Assembly (NCBI RefSeq): GCF_018388465.1
Contig: NZ_CP074404.1
Coordinates: 2,356,001-2,420,000 of the forward strand
Length of the DNA stretch: 64,000 nucleotides
Source: Cellulomonas fengjieae
GTDB taxonomy: Bacteria > Actinomycetota > Actinomycetes > Actinomycetales > Cellulomonadaceae
Direction: 5' to 3'
A program made the translations under genes and the position numbers. Under the pieces are notes generated by a model. It was not told where the DNA came from. It worked only from the letters and a program-made list of their open reading frames with translations, and made no database searches. The stretch's first letter is position 1. Every line of letters begins with the position of its first letter. Shown piece by piece: positions 33,404-45,650 of the stretch.

Positions 33404-34356
33404 GCCCGTGGGACCAGGTCCTCGAGCTACTGAGCTCGCCCCTCATGCAGCGCGCCCTCATCGCCGCGATCCTGGTCGGCGCCGCCGCCCCCGTCGTCGG
33501 CACCTTCCTCGTGCAGCGCCGCATGGCCCTGATGGGTGACGGGATCGGGCACGTCGCCCTCACCGGCGTCGCACTCGGCTGGCTCGTCGGCAGCTGGGCC
33601 GGCCTGGTGCCGCAGGACACTCTGGCCCTGCCCGGCGCGGTGGTCGCGGCGGTCGTCGGCTCGGTGGTCATCGAGCTCGTGCGGGAGCGCGGCCGGACCA
33701 GCGGTGACCTCGCGCTCGCCCTGATGTTCTACGGCGGCATCGCCGGCGGCGTCCTGCTCATCAAGATCGCCGGCGGCACCAACGCCAACCTCATCAGCTA
33801 CCTGTTCGGCTCCATCTCGACCGTGTCGACCGCGGACCTGTGGTGGACGGGCGGCCTCGCCCTGCTGGTGCTCGGTGTCGGGATCGGGCTGCGCACGGCC
33901 CTGTTCGCCGTCAGCCACGACGAGGAGTTCGCCCGCGCGAGCGGGCTGCCCGTGCGGCTGCTGTCGATGGTCGTCGCGACCCTCGCGGCGCTGACGGTCA
34001 CCATCGCGATGCGGGTGGTGGGGCTCCTGCTGGTCAGCGCCCTGATGATCGTGCCGGTGGCCGTCGCGCAGCTGTTCGCGCGGTCGTTCAGCCGGACCAT
34101 GATCATGGCCAGCGTGATCGGCGTCGCCGTCAGCGTCGTGGGCCTCTCGCTCACCTACTGGCAGGACATCCCGCCCGGCGCCACCATCGTCGTCCTCGCG
34201 ATCCTGGTCTACGCCGTCACCGCCACCCTCGAGCCCTTGGTGCGCCGTCCTCCGCCACCGCGGGACCCGCACCCCGACATGGTGGACGACGTCCTGCTGG
34301 TGGACGACGTGCGCGACGACGACGGGGCCACGGGTCGGCCCGTCCCGTCGCCGTAG
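33400..34356 (+). CDS. znuB: Zinc ABC transporter permease
   Basis: This 318-aa ABC-3 family permease has about eight hydrophobic segments. AILVGAAAPVVGTFLVQRRM begins the core, GDGIGHVALTGVALGWLVG follows, and a helix near ALTVTIAMRVVGLLLVSALM is typical. The last 40 or so residues are a charged cytoplasmic tail (PPPPRDPHPDMVDDVLLVDD). GTG 33400 overlaps znuC. Its TAG stop forms part of the TAGAAT promoter box of the next gene. Confidence 0.92.
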   Translation: MSPWDQVLELLSSPLMQRALIAAILVGAAAPVVGTFLVQRRMALMGDGIGHVALTGVALGWLVGSWAGLVPQDTLALPGAVVAAVVGSVVIELVRERGRTSGDLALALMFYGGIAGGVLLIKIAGGTNANLISYLFGSISTVSTADLWWTGGLALLVLGVGIGLRTALFAVSHDEEFARASGLPVRLLSMVVATLAALTVTIAMRVVGLLLVSALMIVPVAVAQLFARSFSRTMIMASVIGVAVSVVGLSLTYWQDIPPGATIVVLAILVYAVTATLEPLVRRPPPPRDPHPDMVDDVLLVDDVRDDDGATGRPVPSP

Positions 34357-34359
34357 AAT
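34354..34359 (+). promoter_or_regulatory. -10 element of a leaderless promoter
   Basis: TAGAAT ends 6 bases before the GTG at 34366, placing the transcription start at the start codon. The first three bases are the stop codon of znuB. No good -35 is seen 17-18 bases upstream. Confidence 0.5.
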
Positions 34360-34365
34360 CACCGG

Positions 34366-34926
34366 GTGGACCCCCGCGACGCCTACCAGCTCGGCACCGT
34401 GCCCCTCGCGGTCGCCGTCGCCGGGCTGTTCGTCATCGTGATGGCCCGCTCGCACGCCACCTACTGGGCCGGCCGCGGCGTGGTCCGTGGCGCCCAGGTG
34501 GTCCATGAGCACGAGGGCGCACCCGAGTGGTGGCACGCGACCATCCGCCGGCTCGAGGCCTGGACGGACACCCGCAGCGCCCAACGGGGCCTCGACCTGG
34601 TGCGTCGCTGGGGCGCGATCGGCGTCACGCTCGCGTACCTGACCGTCGGCGTGCAGACCGCGGTCTTCGCGGCCGCCGGGTTGATCCGGATGCCCTACCC
34701 CCGGTTCTTCCTCGCCTCGCTGCCGGGCGCGGTGGCCTGGGCCGTCGTCTGGGCGACGATCGGCTTCGGCGCCCTGTGGGCCGCGTTCGCCCTGTTCACC
34801 ACGTCTCCCTGGGCGCTCGCCGGCGCGCTGGTGGTCGTCGGCATCCTCGTCGCCTGGCTCCTGCGGCGCCGGGCGCGGCGTCGCGCGGACCAGGGCGCTG
34901 CCGCGGAGGTTCAGGCGGAGGTCTGA
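34366..34926 (+). CDS. VTT/DedA-like membrane protein
   Basis: This 186-aa protein has a first membrane helix ([20 protein letters not shown]) and an amphipathic cytoplasmic stretch. The hydrophobic core [20 protein letters not shown], followed by [20 protein letters not shown], has the R-M-x(5)-F-x(5)-G pattern of VTT (SNARE-associated/DedA) domains. It ends in a last helix and a basic tail. DedA proteins act in lipid-carrier recycling and envelope homeostasis, which would suit the convergent uppS neighbour; the two genes overlap tail-to-tail by 16 bases. Zur is found at this position in Streptomyces but not here. Confidence 0.7.
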   Translation: MDPRDAYQLGTVPLAVAVAGLFVIVMARSHATYWAGRGVVRGAQVVHEHEGAPEWWHATIRRLEAWTDTRSAQRGLDLVRRWGAIGVTLAYLTVGVQTAVFAAAGLIRMPYPRFFLASLPGAVAWAVVWATIGFGALWAAFALFTTSPWALAGALVVVGILVAWLLRRRARRRADQGAAAEVQAEV

Positions 34927-35693
34927 CCCGGCTTGTCGACCGCTCCCCCGTACCGGCGGTCCCGACGCGCGTACGTCTCCACCGCCCGCCACAGGTGCCG
35001 CCGGTCGACGTCGGGCCACGGCTCGTCCAGGAAGACCAGCTCGGCGTAGGCGGCCTGCCAGATCATGAAGTTCGACGTCCGCTGCTCACCCGACGAGCGC
35101 AGGAACAGGTCCACGTCCGGCAGGTCCGGCTCGTCGAGGTACCGGGCGAAGACCTTCTCGTTGACCTTCTCCGGCTTCAGGCGACCGGCCGCGGCCTCCC
35201 GCGCGATCGCCTGCGCCGCGTCGGCGATCTCCGCGCGACCGCCGTAGTTGACGCACATCGTCAGCGTGACCGTGGAGTTGTTCCTGGTCTGCTCCTCGGC
35301 CGTCTCCAGCTCGGTGATGACCGAGCGCCACAGCCGCGGCCGCCTGCCCGCCCAGCGCACCCGGACGCCCCACGAGTCCATCAGGTCTCGCCGGCGGCGC
35401 AGCACGTCCCGGTTGAACCCCATGAGGAAGCGCACCTCGTCGGGTGAGCGCGACCAGTTCTCCGTGGAGAACGCGTACGCCGAGACGTACTCCACGCCGA
35501 CCTCGATGGCACCGGCCACCACGTCGAGCAGCGACGCCTCTCCGGCGGCGTGGCCGGCCGTGCGCGGCAGCCCGCGGGCGTTCGCCCACCGACCGTTGCC
35601 GTCCATGACGACGGCCACGTGCCGGGGGACGAACTCCTTGGGGATGGCGGGCGCGCGCTCGCCGCTCGGGTGCGGCGGGGGTGGGACGGGCAT
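34911..35693 (-). CDS. uppS: Isoprenyl (undecaprenyl-type) diphosphate synthase
   Basis: This 260-aa cis-prenyltransferase makes the polyprenyl carrier for cell-wall synthesis. The substrate loop [17 protein letters not shown] has catalytic Asp31. [16 protein letters not shown] and [20 protein letters not shown] are the conserved diphosphate-binding motifs. Chain length cannot be read from the sequence. ATG 35693 abuts the recO stop directly, so recO and uppS are cotranscribed. Confidence 0.94.
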   Translation of the reverse strand: MPVPPPPHPSGERAPAIPKEFVPRHVAVVMDGNGRWANARGLPRTAGHAAGEASLLDVVAGAIEVGVEYVSAYAFSTENWSRSPDEVRFLMGFNRDVLRRRRDLMDSWGVRVRWAGRRPRLWRSVITELETAEEQTRNNSTVTLTMCVNYGGRAEIADAAQAIAREAAAGRLKPEKVNEKVFARYLDEPDLPDVDLFLRSSGEQRTSNFMIWQAAYAELVFLDEPWPDVDRRHLWRAVETYARRDRRYGGAVDKPGQTSA

Positions 35694-36425
35694 TCAGACC
35701 CTCTCGACCATCGGCAGCGAGCGCAGCTGGCGCTCGAGGTGGAACTGGCAGAACGCGGCGACCAGGCCGTTGCCCTCGCCGCGGTGCCGCTCGGCGCTGG
35801 CGTCGGCGACGGACCAGTCTCCCTCGAGCAGCGACGCGAGCAGCGCGAACGTCTCGGGCGCCGGCGCGGCGGCGCCGGGCGGCCGGCACGCGCGGCAGAC
35901 GGCGCCGCCCGACGCCACGGCGAACGCCGAGTGCGGACCCGTGGCCCCGCACCGCGCGCAGTCGGTGAAGCTGGGCGCCCAGCCCGCCATGGCGAGCGCC
36001 CGCAGCAGGTAGGAGTCGAGCACCAGTCCCGGGGCGTGGTCGCGGTAGGCCAACGCCTTCACGGCGCCGACCAGGAGCCAGTACTGCTGCAGGGCCGGCT
36101 CGTGCTCGGCCTCGACCAGCCGGTCGGCGGTCTCGAGCATGACCGTGCCGGCGGTGTACAGCGTGTAGTCCTCGCAGATCCGGCGCCCGAACGGTCCGAG
36201 CGTCTCCGCCTGCGTGACGATGTCGAGGTTGCGGCCGGTGCTCAGCTGCAGGTCGACGTACATGAAGGGCTCGAGCCGGGAGCCGAACTTCGAGGACGTG
36301 CGGCGCACCCCCTTGCCGACGGCACGGACCTTCCCGTGCGACCGGGTCAGGAGGGTGACGATGCGGTCGGCCTCCCCCAGCTTGTGGGTGCGCAGGACGA
36401 TCGCCTCGTCGCGGTAGAGGCTCAC
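35694..36425 (-). CDS. recO: DNA repair protein RecO
   Basis: This 243-aa protein acts with RecR in RecA loading at gaps. The N-terminal OB fold begins [20 protein letters not shown], with [20 protein letters not shown] following. A four-Cys zinc module is visible: CARCG and CRACRPPG, the second after a Gly/Ala loop. GTG 36425 has GGGGAGAAT upstream. The frame open further upstream crosses a large inverted repeat and is not coding. Confidence 0.93.
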   Translation of the reverse strand: MSLYRDEAIVLRTHKLGEADRIVTLLTRSHGKVRAVGKGVRRTSSKFGSRLEPFMYVDLQLSTGRNLDIVTQAETLGPFGRRICEDYTLYTAGTVMLETADRLVEAEHEPALQQYWLLVGAVKALAYRDHAPGLVLDSYLLRALAMAGWAPSFTDCARCGATGPHSAFAVASGGAVCRACRPPGAAAPAPETFALLASLLEGDWSVADASAERHRGEGNGLVAAFCQFHLERQLRSLPMVERV

Positions 36426-36492
36426 CGGACCATTCTCCCCCGCGCCGCCCACAGTCCGCGTCGGCGCGCGGGGACGACCGGCATCGGTGGCG

Positions 36493-36562
36493 GCGAGATC
36501 GTGGGTTCGGCGCCAGATCGGGTGTTCACAGGCACGAGCTCGTGCGAAACCCACGATCTCGC
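36493..36562. repeat. Composite inverted repeat upstream of recO
   Basis: A 15-bp inverted repeat (GCGAGATCGTGGGTT 36493-36507 and its complement 36548-36562) encloses 40 bases that contain a perfect 14-base palindrome (GCACGAGCTCGTGC, 36532-36545). No gene overlaps it. It lies between the leuA terminator and recO. It could be a palindromic repeat element or a regulatory structure. Confidence 0.6.
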
Positions 36563-36601
36563 GGCCGCCGCACGGTGCCGAACCCGCCGGGCAGTGCTGA
36601 C

Positions 36602-36649
36602 CCCGGGGAGGGACACGCTCGGGTTTGCCGAGCACAGCCCCTCCCCGGG
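36602..36649 (-). terminator. leuA terminator hairpin
   Basis: An 11-bp stem (36602-36612 with 36639-36649) encloses a second 6-bp stem (GCTCGG 36617-36622 with CCGAGC 36628-36633). It begins 53 bases after the leuA stop on the minus strand. No T run is present, as is common in GC-rich actinobacteria. Confidence 0.7.
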
Positions 36650-36702
36650 TACACCGTCCAGCCGGGGTCGACCGCCCGGACGGTGGCTCTGGGTGGGTGC
36701 GG

Positions 36703-38571
<1,869 letters not shown>

Positions 38572-38648
38572 TCACCGTACTCCTAAAGTCCCGACCATCC
38601 GCAACCGCACCGCCGCCCGAGACGTGCTGACCCGACGACCACCCGCGC

Positions 38649-40091
38649 TCAGCCGTAGACCACGAGCTCCTTCTCCGTGCGCACGACGAGGACCCCGCCG
38701 ACCGCGTCCACCCGCCGCACGCCCTCGGGGAGCGCCACCGACCAGTACCGGACGCCGTCCTGCAGCCCTCTGCCCCACAGCTCGGGGCCTCCCCCGGGTG
38801 AGCTGCCCGGGCCGAGCACGAGCGTCCCGTCGGAGGTCGGGTACCACGGCAGGGCGGTACCCGTGTCGATCTCCCACAGCTCCGTGCCGTCGGTGGCGTC
38901 GATGACTCCGTACGTGCTCGCGCCCGAGGCGACCAGCCGGCGCGAGACGAGCAGCCGCGGATCGAGCGAGGACTGCGTCCTCCACAGCGGCGCGCCCGTC
39001 GCCTCGTGGACGGCGGTGAGCTGCGACCCCTCGTCGATGATCACCCCGTCCGGCAGCGAGCCGTCGTCCGCCGTCAGCTCGGCCGGCAGGCCCTCGACGG
39101 GGTAGAGCTCGGAGCCGTCGATCGCGTGCACGTGCCCACCGCCGGACGGCGCCCAGGTGGCGAACCGCTCGCCGAGCGCGGAGACCTGGAGGGCACCGAA
39201 CCGCGCGCCCGTGACGAGCGTGCGGCCGTCCCGGACGTCGAGGACGAGCGTCTGCCCGCCGTGCAGCACGACGACCGGCGGCCGCACGTGCAGGGACGCG
39301 GTCACGATCTGCTCGGGTGCCTCCATCACCTCCGGCGTGACCATCGACCAGACGACATCGCCCGTGCGGGCGTCGCGCCGCTGCACCAGGAGGTGACGGT
39401 CGTCGTCGAGCGTGCCGACCACGATGTCGTCGCCGACCCTGTCGATCCCCACGACGTCGCCGCGGACCTCCCACCCACCCAGCCGAGCACCGTCGCGCGC
39501 GCTGAGCGGGACCACCGCGAGCCGCGGCGGCTCCTGGTTGGACACGTCACCGGAGTAGAGGACCTGCGGCTCGCGGACGAGGCACACGAGGAGGCTGCCG
39601 AGGTCGGCGCGCGACGCCGGGCAGATGACGTCCGTGGACTCGAAGCCGCTGCGCGAGACAGGCGCGACGTCGGCCGTCCAGCGCGGTGCTCCCGACACGG
39701 GGTCGTGCGAGGTCACGGTCCACGCCTCCGCGCCCTCGACGAGCACGACGAGGCCCCCGTCGGCGGCCAGCACCGTGCCGGGTGCGATCGAGGCACGGGT
39801 CTGCCACAGGGGCTCCGGCGCGGCGTCCAGGGGCCGCACCAGTCCCGGCACCGCCGCGACGCGCGCGACGAACGCGCCGTTGCGCGCCGACACCACGACC
39901 GTGGCACCGGTCAGCACGAGCACGGCGAGCGCGGCGACGGGCCACCAGCGGCGCAGCGTGCCCCGCGGGCGTCCGGCCCGGGCATCCGGTGCCGCCCCGT
40001 GCGGGGGCGTCGGCTGCGCACCGGTCGTCACGCTCGGGGCATCGTCGACCTCCACGAGCTGCATCCGCGCACCGGTGCGCCGATCCGCCAT
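38649..40091 (-). CDS. Membrane-anchored PQQ-like beta-propeller protein
   Basis: This 480-aa protein has about 50 cytoplasmic residues, one membrane helix (RRWWPVAALAVLVLTGATVV), and an extracytoplasmic propeller. The propeller is built of blades such as TVTSHDPVSGAPRWTADVAP, RRDARTGDVVWSMVTPE, VHEATGAPLWRTQSSL and VIDATDGTELWEIDTG. The A-x-[D/T]-G-x-x-x-W pattern is that of PQQ-type (BamB-like) repeats, which here act as binding scaffolds; no quinoprotein active site is seen. It starts 14 bases after the RDD-FHA gene and closes the PFNA-like operon. Its partner may be the large Ig/FN3 surface protein. Confidence 0.82.
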   Translation of the reverse strand: MADRRTGARMQLVEVDDAPSVTTGAQPTPPHGAAPDARAGRPRGTLRRWWPVAALAVLVLTGATVVVSARNGAFVARVAAVPGLVRPLDAAPEPLWQTRASIAPGTVLAADGGLVVLVEGAEAWTVTSHDPVSGAPRWTADVAPVSRSGFESTDVICPASRADLGSLLVCLVREPQVLYSGDVSNQEPPRLAVVPLSARDGARLGGWEVRGDVVGIDRVGDDIVVGTLDDDRHLLVQRRDARTGDVVWSMVTPEVMEAPEQIVTASLHVRPPVVVLHGGQTLVLDVRDGRTLVTGARFGALQVSALGERFATWAPSGGGHVHAIDGSELYPVEGLPAELTADDGSLPDGVIIDEGSQLTAVHEATGAPLWRTQSSLDPRLLVSRRLVASGASTYGVIDATDGTELWEIDTGTALPWYPTSDGTLVLGPGSSPGGGPELWGRGLQDGVRYWSVALPEGVRRVDAVGGVLVVRTEKELVVYG

Positions 40092-40105
40092 GGACCGACT
40101 CTAGG

Positions 40106-41248
40106 TCACCCGTTGCGGCCGGGGGCGCGGACGAGCCGCAGCGAGCAGTCGCCGAACGACACCGTCGAACCCGCACGAAGACGCACCTGCTGGTCCACCT
40201 GGCAGACCACCTGGGCACCGTCGGGCAGCGTCACCACGGTGCCGTTGGTGGAGCCACGGTCCGCCACCCAGACACCGCCCGGCTCGACGCCGATCTGCAG
40301 GTGGGTCTTGGACACCGACCGCCCCGGGTCGATCACCCGCACGAGCTGCACGTCGGCGTCGGACGCCGGGTTGCGGCCGACCAGGGCGGTGCGGGCGACC
40401 GTGATGCGGCGACCGTCGGCGAGCTCGATCTCGGCGGCCGCGCTGTCGACCGGGACGGGGTCGGCCGGCTGGACCAGGTCGTCGCGCGGGCCGGCAGGGC
40501 GGGTCATCTCGAGCTCGGGAGCGAGGCCGTAGCTGAGGCCGACCTGGCGCACCACGGGCATGGCCCGGGTGTCCAGGTCCGGTCCGCTGCGCTGCGGCGA
40601 GAGAGGCGCCAGCACGAGGCCGGACCGCGCGCCACCCGGAACGACCGCGTTCTGGCCGGTGGTGGGCGGGAGCTCCGCGAGCGCCCAGTCCGGGACGCTC
40701 ACCGCGCGGCGCTCCGGACGCGGCGGGGCGACCTCCTGCTGGCGGCGCGGTGGCACAGCGGCGGCCGGCACCGGTCCCCGCGCGGCACGGACGTCCAGGA
40801 CCTCGTCGCCAGCGGCCAGGTCGTGCCAGCCCCGCCTGCGGCCGGTCCTGTCGAACGCCGGCGACGCCAGGACGACGAGCAGCCCGACCACGGCCGCGAG
40901 CGAGCCGGCCGCGACGACGAGGCCGCGCAGCAGCACTCGCAGCACACCGATCGGGCGGCGCGACTCCACGTCGAGCGTGCGGATACCGACCGCCCGCCGC
41001 CCGAGGGTCCAGCCGGCCCGGCCGTGCAGGACCCACTGGACCACCGAGACCATCACCAGGCCGGCACCGCCGACGGCGACCATGCGGGGCTCGGCCAGCA
41101 CCAGGCCGAGGATCACGAGCCACCCGCCCAGCGCGAGGAGCAGCGCGAGGTCGAGCAGGCCCGCGGACAGGCGACGCGCCGCCGTGGCGGGTGGGAGATC
41201 GTGCGCGAGTGCGAGCCGCGGTTCCGGCCGGACTGCCTGATATGTCAT
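40106..41248 (-). CDS. RDD-FHA membrane protein
   Basis: This 380-aa protein has an N-terminal RDD domain with four hydrophobic segments (residues about 25-150; ARRLSAGLLDLALLLALGG, then GWTLGRRAVGIRTLD and a late GWHDLAAGDEVLD). A Pro/Ala-rich linker follows, then a C-terminal FHA domain (about 285-375) with the phosphothreonine-binding residues: VGRNPASD (Arg), SVSKTHLQI (Ser-x-x-His) and STNGT (Asn). It can bind a phosphothreonine protein at the membrane, most likely a target of the kinase in the same operon. ATG 41248 overlaps the upstream stop (ATGA). Confidence 0.88.
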   Translation of the reverse strand: MTYQAVRPEPRLALAHDLPPATAARRLSAGLLDLALLLALGGWLVILGLVLAEPRMVAVGGAGLVMVSVVQWVLHGRAGWTLGRRAVGIRTLDVESRRPIGVLRVLLRGLVVAAGSLAAVVGLLVVLASPAFDRTGRRRGWHDLAAGDEVLDVRAARGPVPAAAVPPRRQQEVAPPRPERRAVSVPDWALAELPPTTGQNAVVPGGARSGLVLAPLSPQRSGPDLDTRAMPVVRQVGLSYGLAPELEMTRPAGPRDDLVQPADPVPVDSAAAEIELADGRRITVARTALVGRNPASDADVQLVRVIDPGRSVSKTHLQIGVEPGGVWVADRGSTNGTVVTLPDGAQVVCQVDQQVRLRAGSTVSFGDCSLRLVRAPGRNG

Positions 41249-43494
41249 GACGTGCCCTTCGGGCGTCGGTGGCGGCGATCCTTCAGGGACGCCGTCGACA
41301 TTCGTGCCCGCATCCGTCGACGCCAGCCGACGCTGTGGGCCATGGCGTGGACGGTCTCCTGGACGTCCGCCCAGTATGCCGTCGCGTGCTCGCGGCTGGG
41401 CTCCCCCGGCCCGAAGACCGCCTGGTCGGCCGACCTCGCGAGCGCGCCGACGCGGGCGGCGACGACCCCGCCGCCGGGCGTGTCCGCGAACGCCGTCGCC
41501 AGCTCGCGCGCCGACTCGTTCCGCGTGGCCAGCCGGCCGGCCGGTCGGCGCAGGTCGCGCGCGGTGTCCAGCACCTCGTCCCAGCCCCCCGCGACCCGGG
41601 CGACGGTGTCGGGGGCCCGACTCCGCCGGCGCCGGCGACGCGCCTTGAGCGCGACGACCACCAGCAGCGGCGTCGCCAGCACCAGCAGGGGGAGCGCCAC
41701 GAGACCGGCCGTGCGCAGGATCCGCCAGAGCGCGCCGTCGTCGTCCTGCGCGTCGGGGTCCTCCGTCTGCGGCTGCTCGGTGTCCTCGTCCGGCGGTGTG
41801 ACGGCACCCGGGGGCGGCGGCGGCGGCTGCACCACCTGCGGGTTGGGTTCCGACGGCTTCTCCTGGTCCTCCTGCTGCGGGGTCTGCTCGGGGGGCGGCG
41901 TCGCATCGAACGGCACCCAGCCGTAGCCCTGGAACGCCACCTCGACCCACGCCTGCACGTCCGCGCCGGTCACCTCGACGGGCCCCTCGGCGCCGCCCGG
42001 CTCCGGCACGAAGCCCAGGACCACGCGGGCAGGCAGCCCCATCTCGCGCACCATGAGCGCCATCGCGGCGGCGTACTGCTCGCCGTCGCCCACCATGAGG
42101 TCCCCGCCCAGCAGGGTCGTGATCCGGTCCGCGCCGTGGCCGGAGAGGGACTCCGTCCTGGAGATGTCGAACCCGTGGCTGAAGTAGCCCTCCTCTGCCA
42201 ACCAGGTGGCGAGCGCACGGCTGATCTGCACGGGGCTGCCGGCGTCACGCGCCACGTCCGCGGCGGTGACCAGGACCACGTCCGGCACGCCCGCTTGCGG
42301 CGGCTGGACCAGGTCCGACGCCGGCGCCCGCCCCACCTCGCCGTCCTCCGGCACCCGCGGGACCACGGCCTCGACGGTGTACCGCAGGCCGTCGCGGACA
42401 CCGCCGGTGAGCACCGCGGCACCCGTCGCGTCGTTGAACCGCAGCCCGTCGGCCGCGTCGGCGTCGTCGACGTCGAACGCCGTCGCCTGGCCGACGGTCG
42501 GCAGCCACACACCCGCGAGCTCGTCGATGGTGAACTCGACGCGGACCCGCTCGCCCCGCGCGCTGGTCTCGATCTGCGCGCCGACCCGCCGGAACTCGCC
42601 CGACGCCTGCGCGGAGCCGTCCCCCGCGACGTTCCAGACCACACCGTCGTAGCGGTCCATCGTCGCCAACCGGACGCGGGCACCCTCCGGCAGCCCGGTC
42701 ACGGTGAACAGCGGGGCGTCCTCCTTCAGGTACTGGCGGAACGCGGACAGCGGGCTGCGGTAGTCCCGGGGGTCGAACGGGGGCACCAGCTCGTCCCGCA
42801 CGACGAAGCGGTCCGCCCCCGCCACCACGGGCGCGGCGAGGAGGCCCGCCGCCAGCGCCGCCGCCACGAGCACCCCTGTGGCGACCACGCGCCGGGCGCG
42901 CAGCAACCCGGCCCGCCAGGCCGCCCACGGCAGCAGCACGACCGCCAGGACCAACCCCGTCAGCACCGGGGGTACCGTCGGCCGGCGCGTGCCCAGGACG
43001 ATCACCATGACCGCGACGGCGACCGGCACCAGCGCGCCCGCGGCGGCCGCCCCGCCGCGGGCACGCAGGGCGACGGACACCGCGACGGCCGAGCCGACGA
43101 GCGAGAGGAACCACGCCGCCACCAGGAGCGTGCCGTCCGCCCCGACCGGCGGCTGGAGCGTGAGCACCTGCTTCCACGTGGACGCGGTCCCGCGCGCCAG
43201 GTCGAGCACCGTCTGCGGCGTCGGCACCACCCCGGCGACCGTCGTGGCGGGCGCGGCCAGGGGTCCGCCTGCCAGCACGAACACCACCACCACGGTGGCG
43301 ACCACGGTGATCGCCGACCAGCGCCGCACCGCGCCCACGACCGCGGTCGCCGTGCCCAGCAGCAGGCCGGCCACCAGGACCACCAGTGCGGACGGGCCGC
43401 CGTAGACCTCGAGCAACGGCACCAGGACCAGCGCGAGAGTGCCCACCAGGCACACGAGGTCGACGGCCGCCCTGCGGGCCGGTCGCGCGGTCAC
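41245..43494 (-). CDS. TgpA-like membrane protein with an inactivated transglutaminase core
   Basis: This 749-aa protein has six or so N-terminal hydrophobic segments (DUF3488-like, residues about 10-225), an extracytoplasmic transglutaminase core (about 430-540), a Pro-rich linker, one more membrane helix near 595 and a C-terminal cytoplasmic domain (DUF4129-like). The core aligns well (GEQYAAAMALMVREMGLPAR, VQAWVEV, GWVPFDATPP), but the catalytic Cys position is Gly471 (codon GGC, 42084-42082) and the catalytic His position is Gln514 (CAG). Asp530 is retained. It should lack thiol catalysis. GTG 43494 overlaps the DUF58 stop. Confidence 0.87.
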   Translation of the reverse strand: MTARPARRAAVDLVCLVGTLALVLVPLLEVYGGPSALVVLVAGLLLGTATAVVGAVRRWSAITVVATVVVVFVLAGGPLAAPATTVAGVVPTPQTVLDLARGTASTWKQVLTLQPPVGADGTLLVAAWFLSLVGSAVAVSVALRARGGAAAAGALVPVAVAVMVIVLGTRRPTVPPVLTGLVLAVVLLPWAAWRAGLLRARRVVATGVLVAAALAAGLLAAPVVAGADRFVVRDELVPPFDPRDYRSPLSAFRQYLKEDAPLFTVTGLPEGARVRLATMDRYDGVVWNVAGDGSAQASGEFRRVGAQIETSARGERVRVEFTIDELAGVWLPTVGQATAFDVDDADAADGLRFNDATGAAVLTGGVRDGLRYTVEAVVPRVPEDGEVGRAPASDLVQPPQAGVPDVVLVTAADVARDAGSPVQISRALATWLAEEGYFSHGFDISRTESLSGHGADRITTLLGGDLMVGDGEQYAAAMALMVREMGLPARVVLGFVPEPGGAEGPVEVTGADVQAWVEVAFQGYGWVPFDATPPPEQTPQQEDQEKPSEPNPQVVQPPPPPPGAVTPPDEDTEQPQTEDPDAQDDDGALWRILRTAGLVALPLLVLATPLLVVVALKARRRRRRSRAPDTVARVAGGWDEVLDTARDLRRPAGRLATRNESARELATAFADTPGGGVVAARVGALARSADQAVFGPGEPSREHATAYWADVQETVHAMAHSVGWRRRMRARMSTASLKDRRHRRPKGTS

Positions 43495-44639
43495 GCGGTC
43501 ACGCGCCGGAGCAGCCGCGGCAGGTCGTCGAGCCGGCCGATGGTCGCCAGGCTGAGCGAGCCCTGCGTGCGCACCGACACCTCGGCGCCGCGCTCGCACC
43601 GCACCACGACCGTCCGTGTGCCCGTCGGGACGTGCCGCGCACCGAGGCGACGGTCCGCGTCGCTCGGCACGGAGCCGGTCACGAGCATCGCGACGGACGC
43701 GTCCGCGGCTTCCCGCACGATGCGGCGACCGAGGAGCGCGATCCCGGCTCCGCCGGGCGCCAGCGCGATCCCCGAGCAGTCGTCGAGCAGCAGCGGCGGC
43801 GTCTCGACCCGCAGCCGGCCCGGTCCGGCCAGGACGACGAGGTCGCGCTCCTCGCGCAGGGTCTGGACGCCGACCGAGGCGACCACCGACACCGCCAGCT
43901 CGAGCTCGTCGTCGTCGCCGTAGTCACGCGGGTCCGTGGCCAGCGCGACCGCCGTCGTGGTGCGGCGAGTGTCCTCGAACTGCTTGACCATGAGGCTGCC
44001 GCGACGGGCGGTCGTCCGCCAGTGGATGTACCGGCGGTCGTCGCCCGCCACGTAGTCGCGCAGCGCGTGGAAGGACAGGTCCGAGTCGGACAGGTCGCGC
44101 GTGGCCTGACCCTCCAGGTCACGCAGCAGGCCGGCGCTCGCGCCCGCGAGCGAGACGAGCAGCGGGTGCACGAACACCTCGACGGGACGGGTCCAGCGCA
44201 CGCTGCGGCGGGCGATGCCGAGCGGGTCGCCGCGCACCGAGCGCACCGGGCCGACGACGATGACCGCACGCCGGACGGTCGGGATCGCGAACAGGTCGTC
44301 GTGCTCGGCGCCCGGGGCGAGCGGCGGCACGGGGATCTCCGCGACCGCCGAGCCGACCGGCAGCTCGATGCGCGACGGCAGCGACCGTCGACGAGCGACG
44401 TTGCGTACCTCGACGCGGCCGAGCGCGCGCTCCCCCACCTTGACGCGGCGGTCGGCCATGTCGAGGGTGACGGCGTAGCGGGCGCGGCCCGCGGTCATCA
44501 GGAGGGCCACCAGGAGCACCGCACCGAGCGCGGCACCGAGCGCCGCGAGCTCGAGCCAGCCGAACCACCGGCCCAGCACGAGGCCGAGGGCCGCCAGCAC
44601 GGCGACCCCCCACCCGAGCGGTGAGACCCGAAGACCCAC
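43491..44639 (-). CDS. DUF58 domain protein
   Basis: This 382-aa protein starts with two membrane helices (GWGVAVLAALGLVLGRWFGW and ELAALGAALGAVLLVALLMT). It continues with a beta-rich part and carries the DUF58 motif FHALRDYVAGDDRRYIHWRT followed by TARRGSLMVKQFED. DUF58 proteins pair with MoxR ATPases and transglutaminase-like proteins; the VWA-like fold is thought to scaffold complex assembly. GTG 44639 lies 2 bases after the moxR stop. Confidence 0.9.
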   Translation of the reverse strand: MGLRVSPLGWGVAVLAALGLVLGRWFGWLELAALGAALGAVLLVALLMTAGRARYAVTLDMADRRVKVGERALGRVEVRNVARRRSLPSRIELPVGSAVAEIPVPPLAPGAEHDDLFAIPTVRRAVIVVGPVRSVRGDPLGIARRSVRWTRPVEVFVHPLLVSLAGASAGLLRDLEGQATRDLSDSDLSFHALRDYVAGDDRRYIHWRTTARRGSLMVKQFEDTRRTTTAVALATDPRDYGDDDELELAVSVVASVGVQTLREERDLVVLAGPGRLRVETPPLLLDDCSGIALAPGGAGIALLGRRIVREAADASVAMLVTGSVPSDADRRLGARHVPTGTRTVVVRCERGAEVSVRTQGSLSLATIGRLDDLPRLLRRVTA

Positions 44640-44641
44640 GG

Positions 44642-45598
<957 letters not shown>

Positions 45599-45650
45599 CG
45601 GGCACTTCTCCTTCGGTGTCGGGGCGTGGCGCCCCTCGGGTGCGGGTGCG

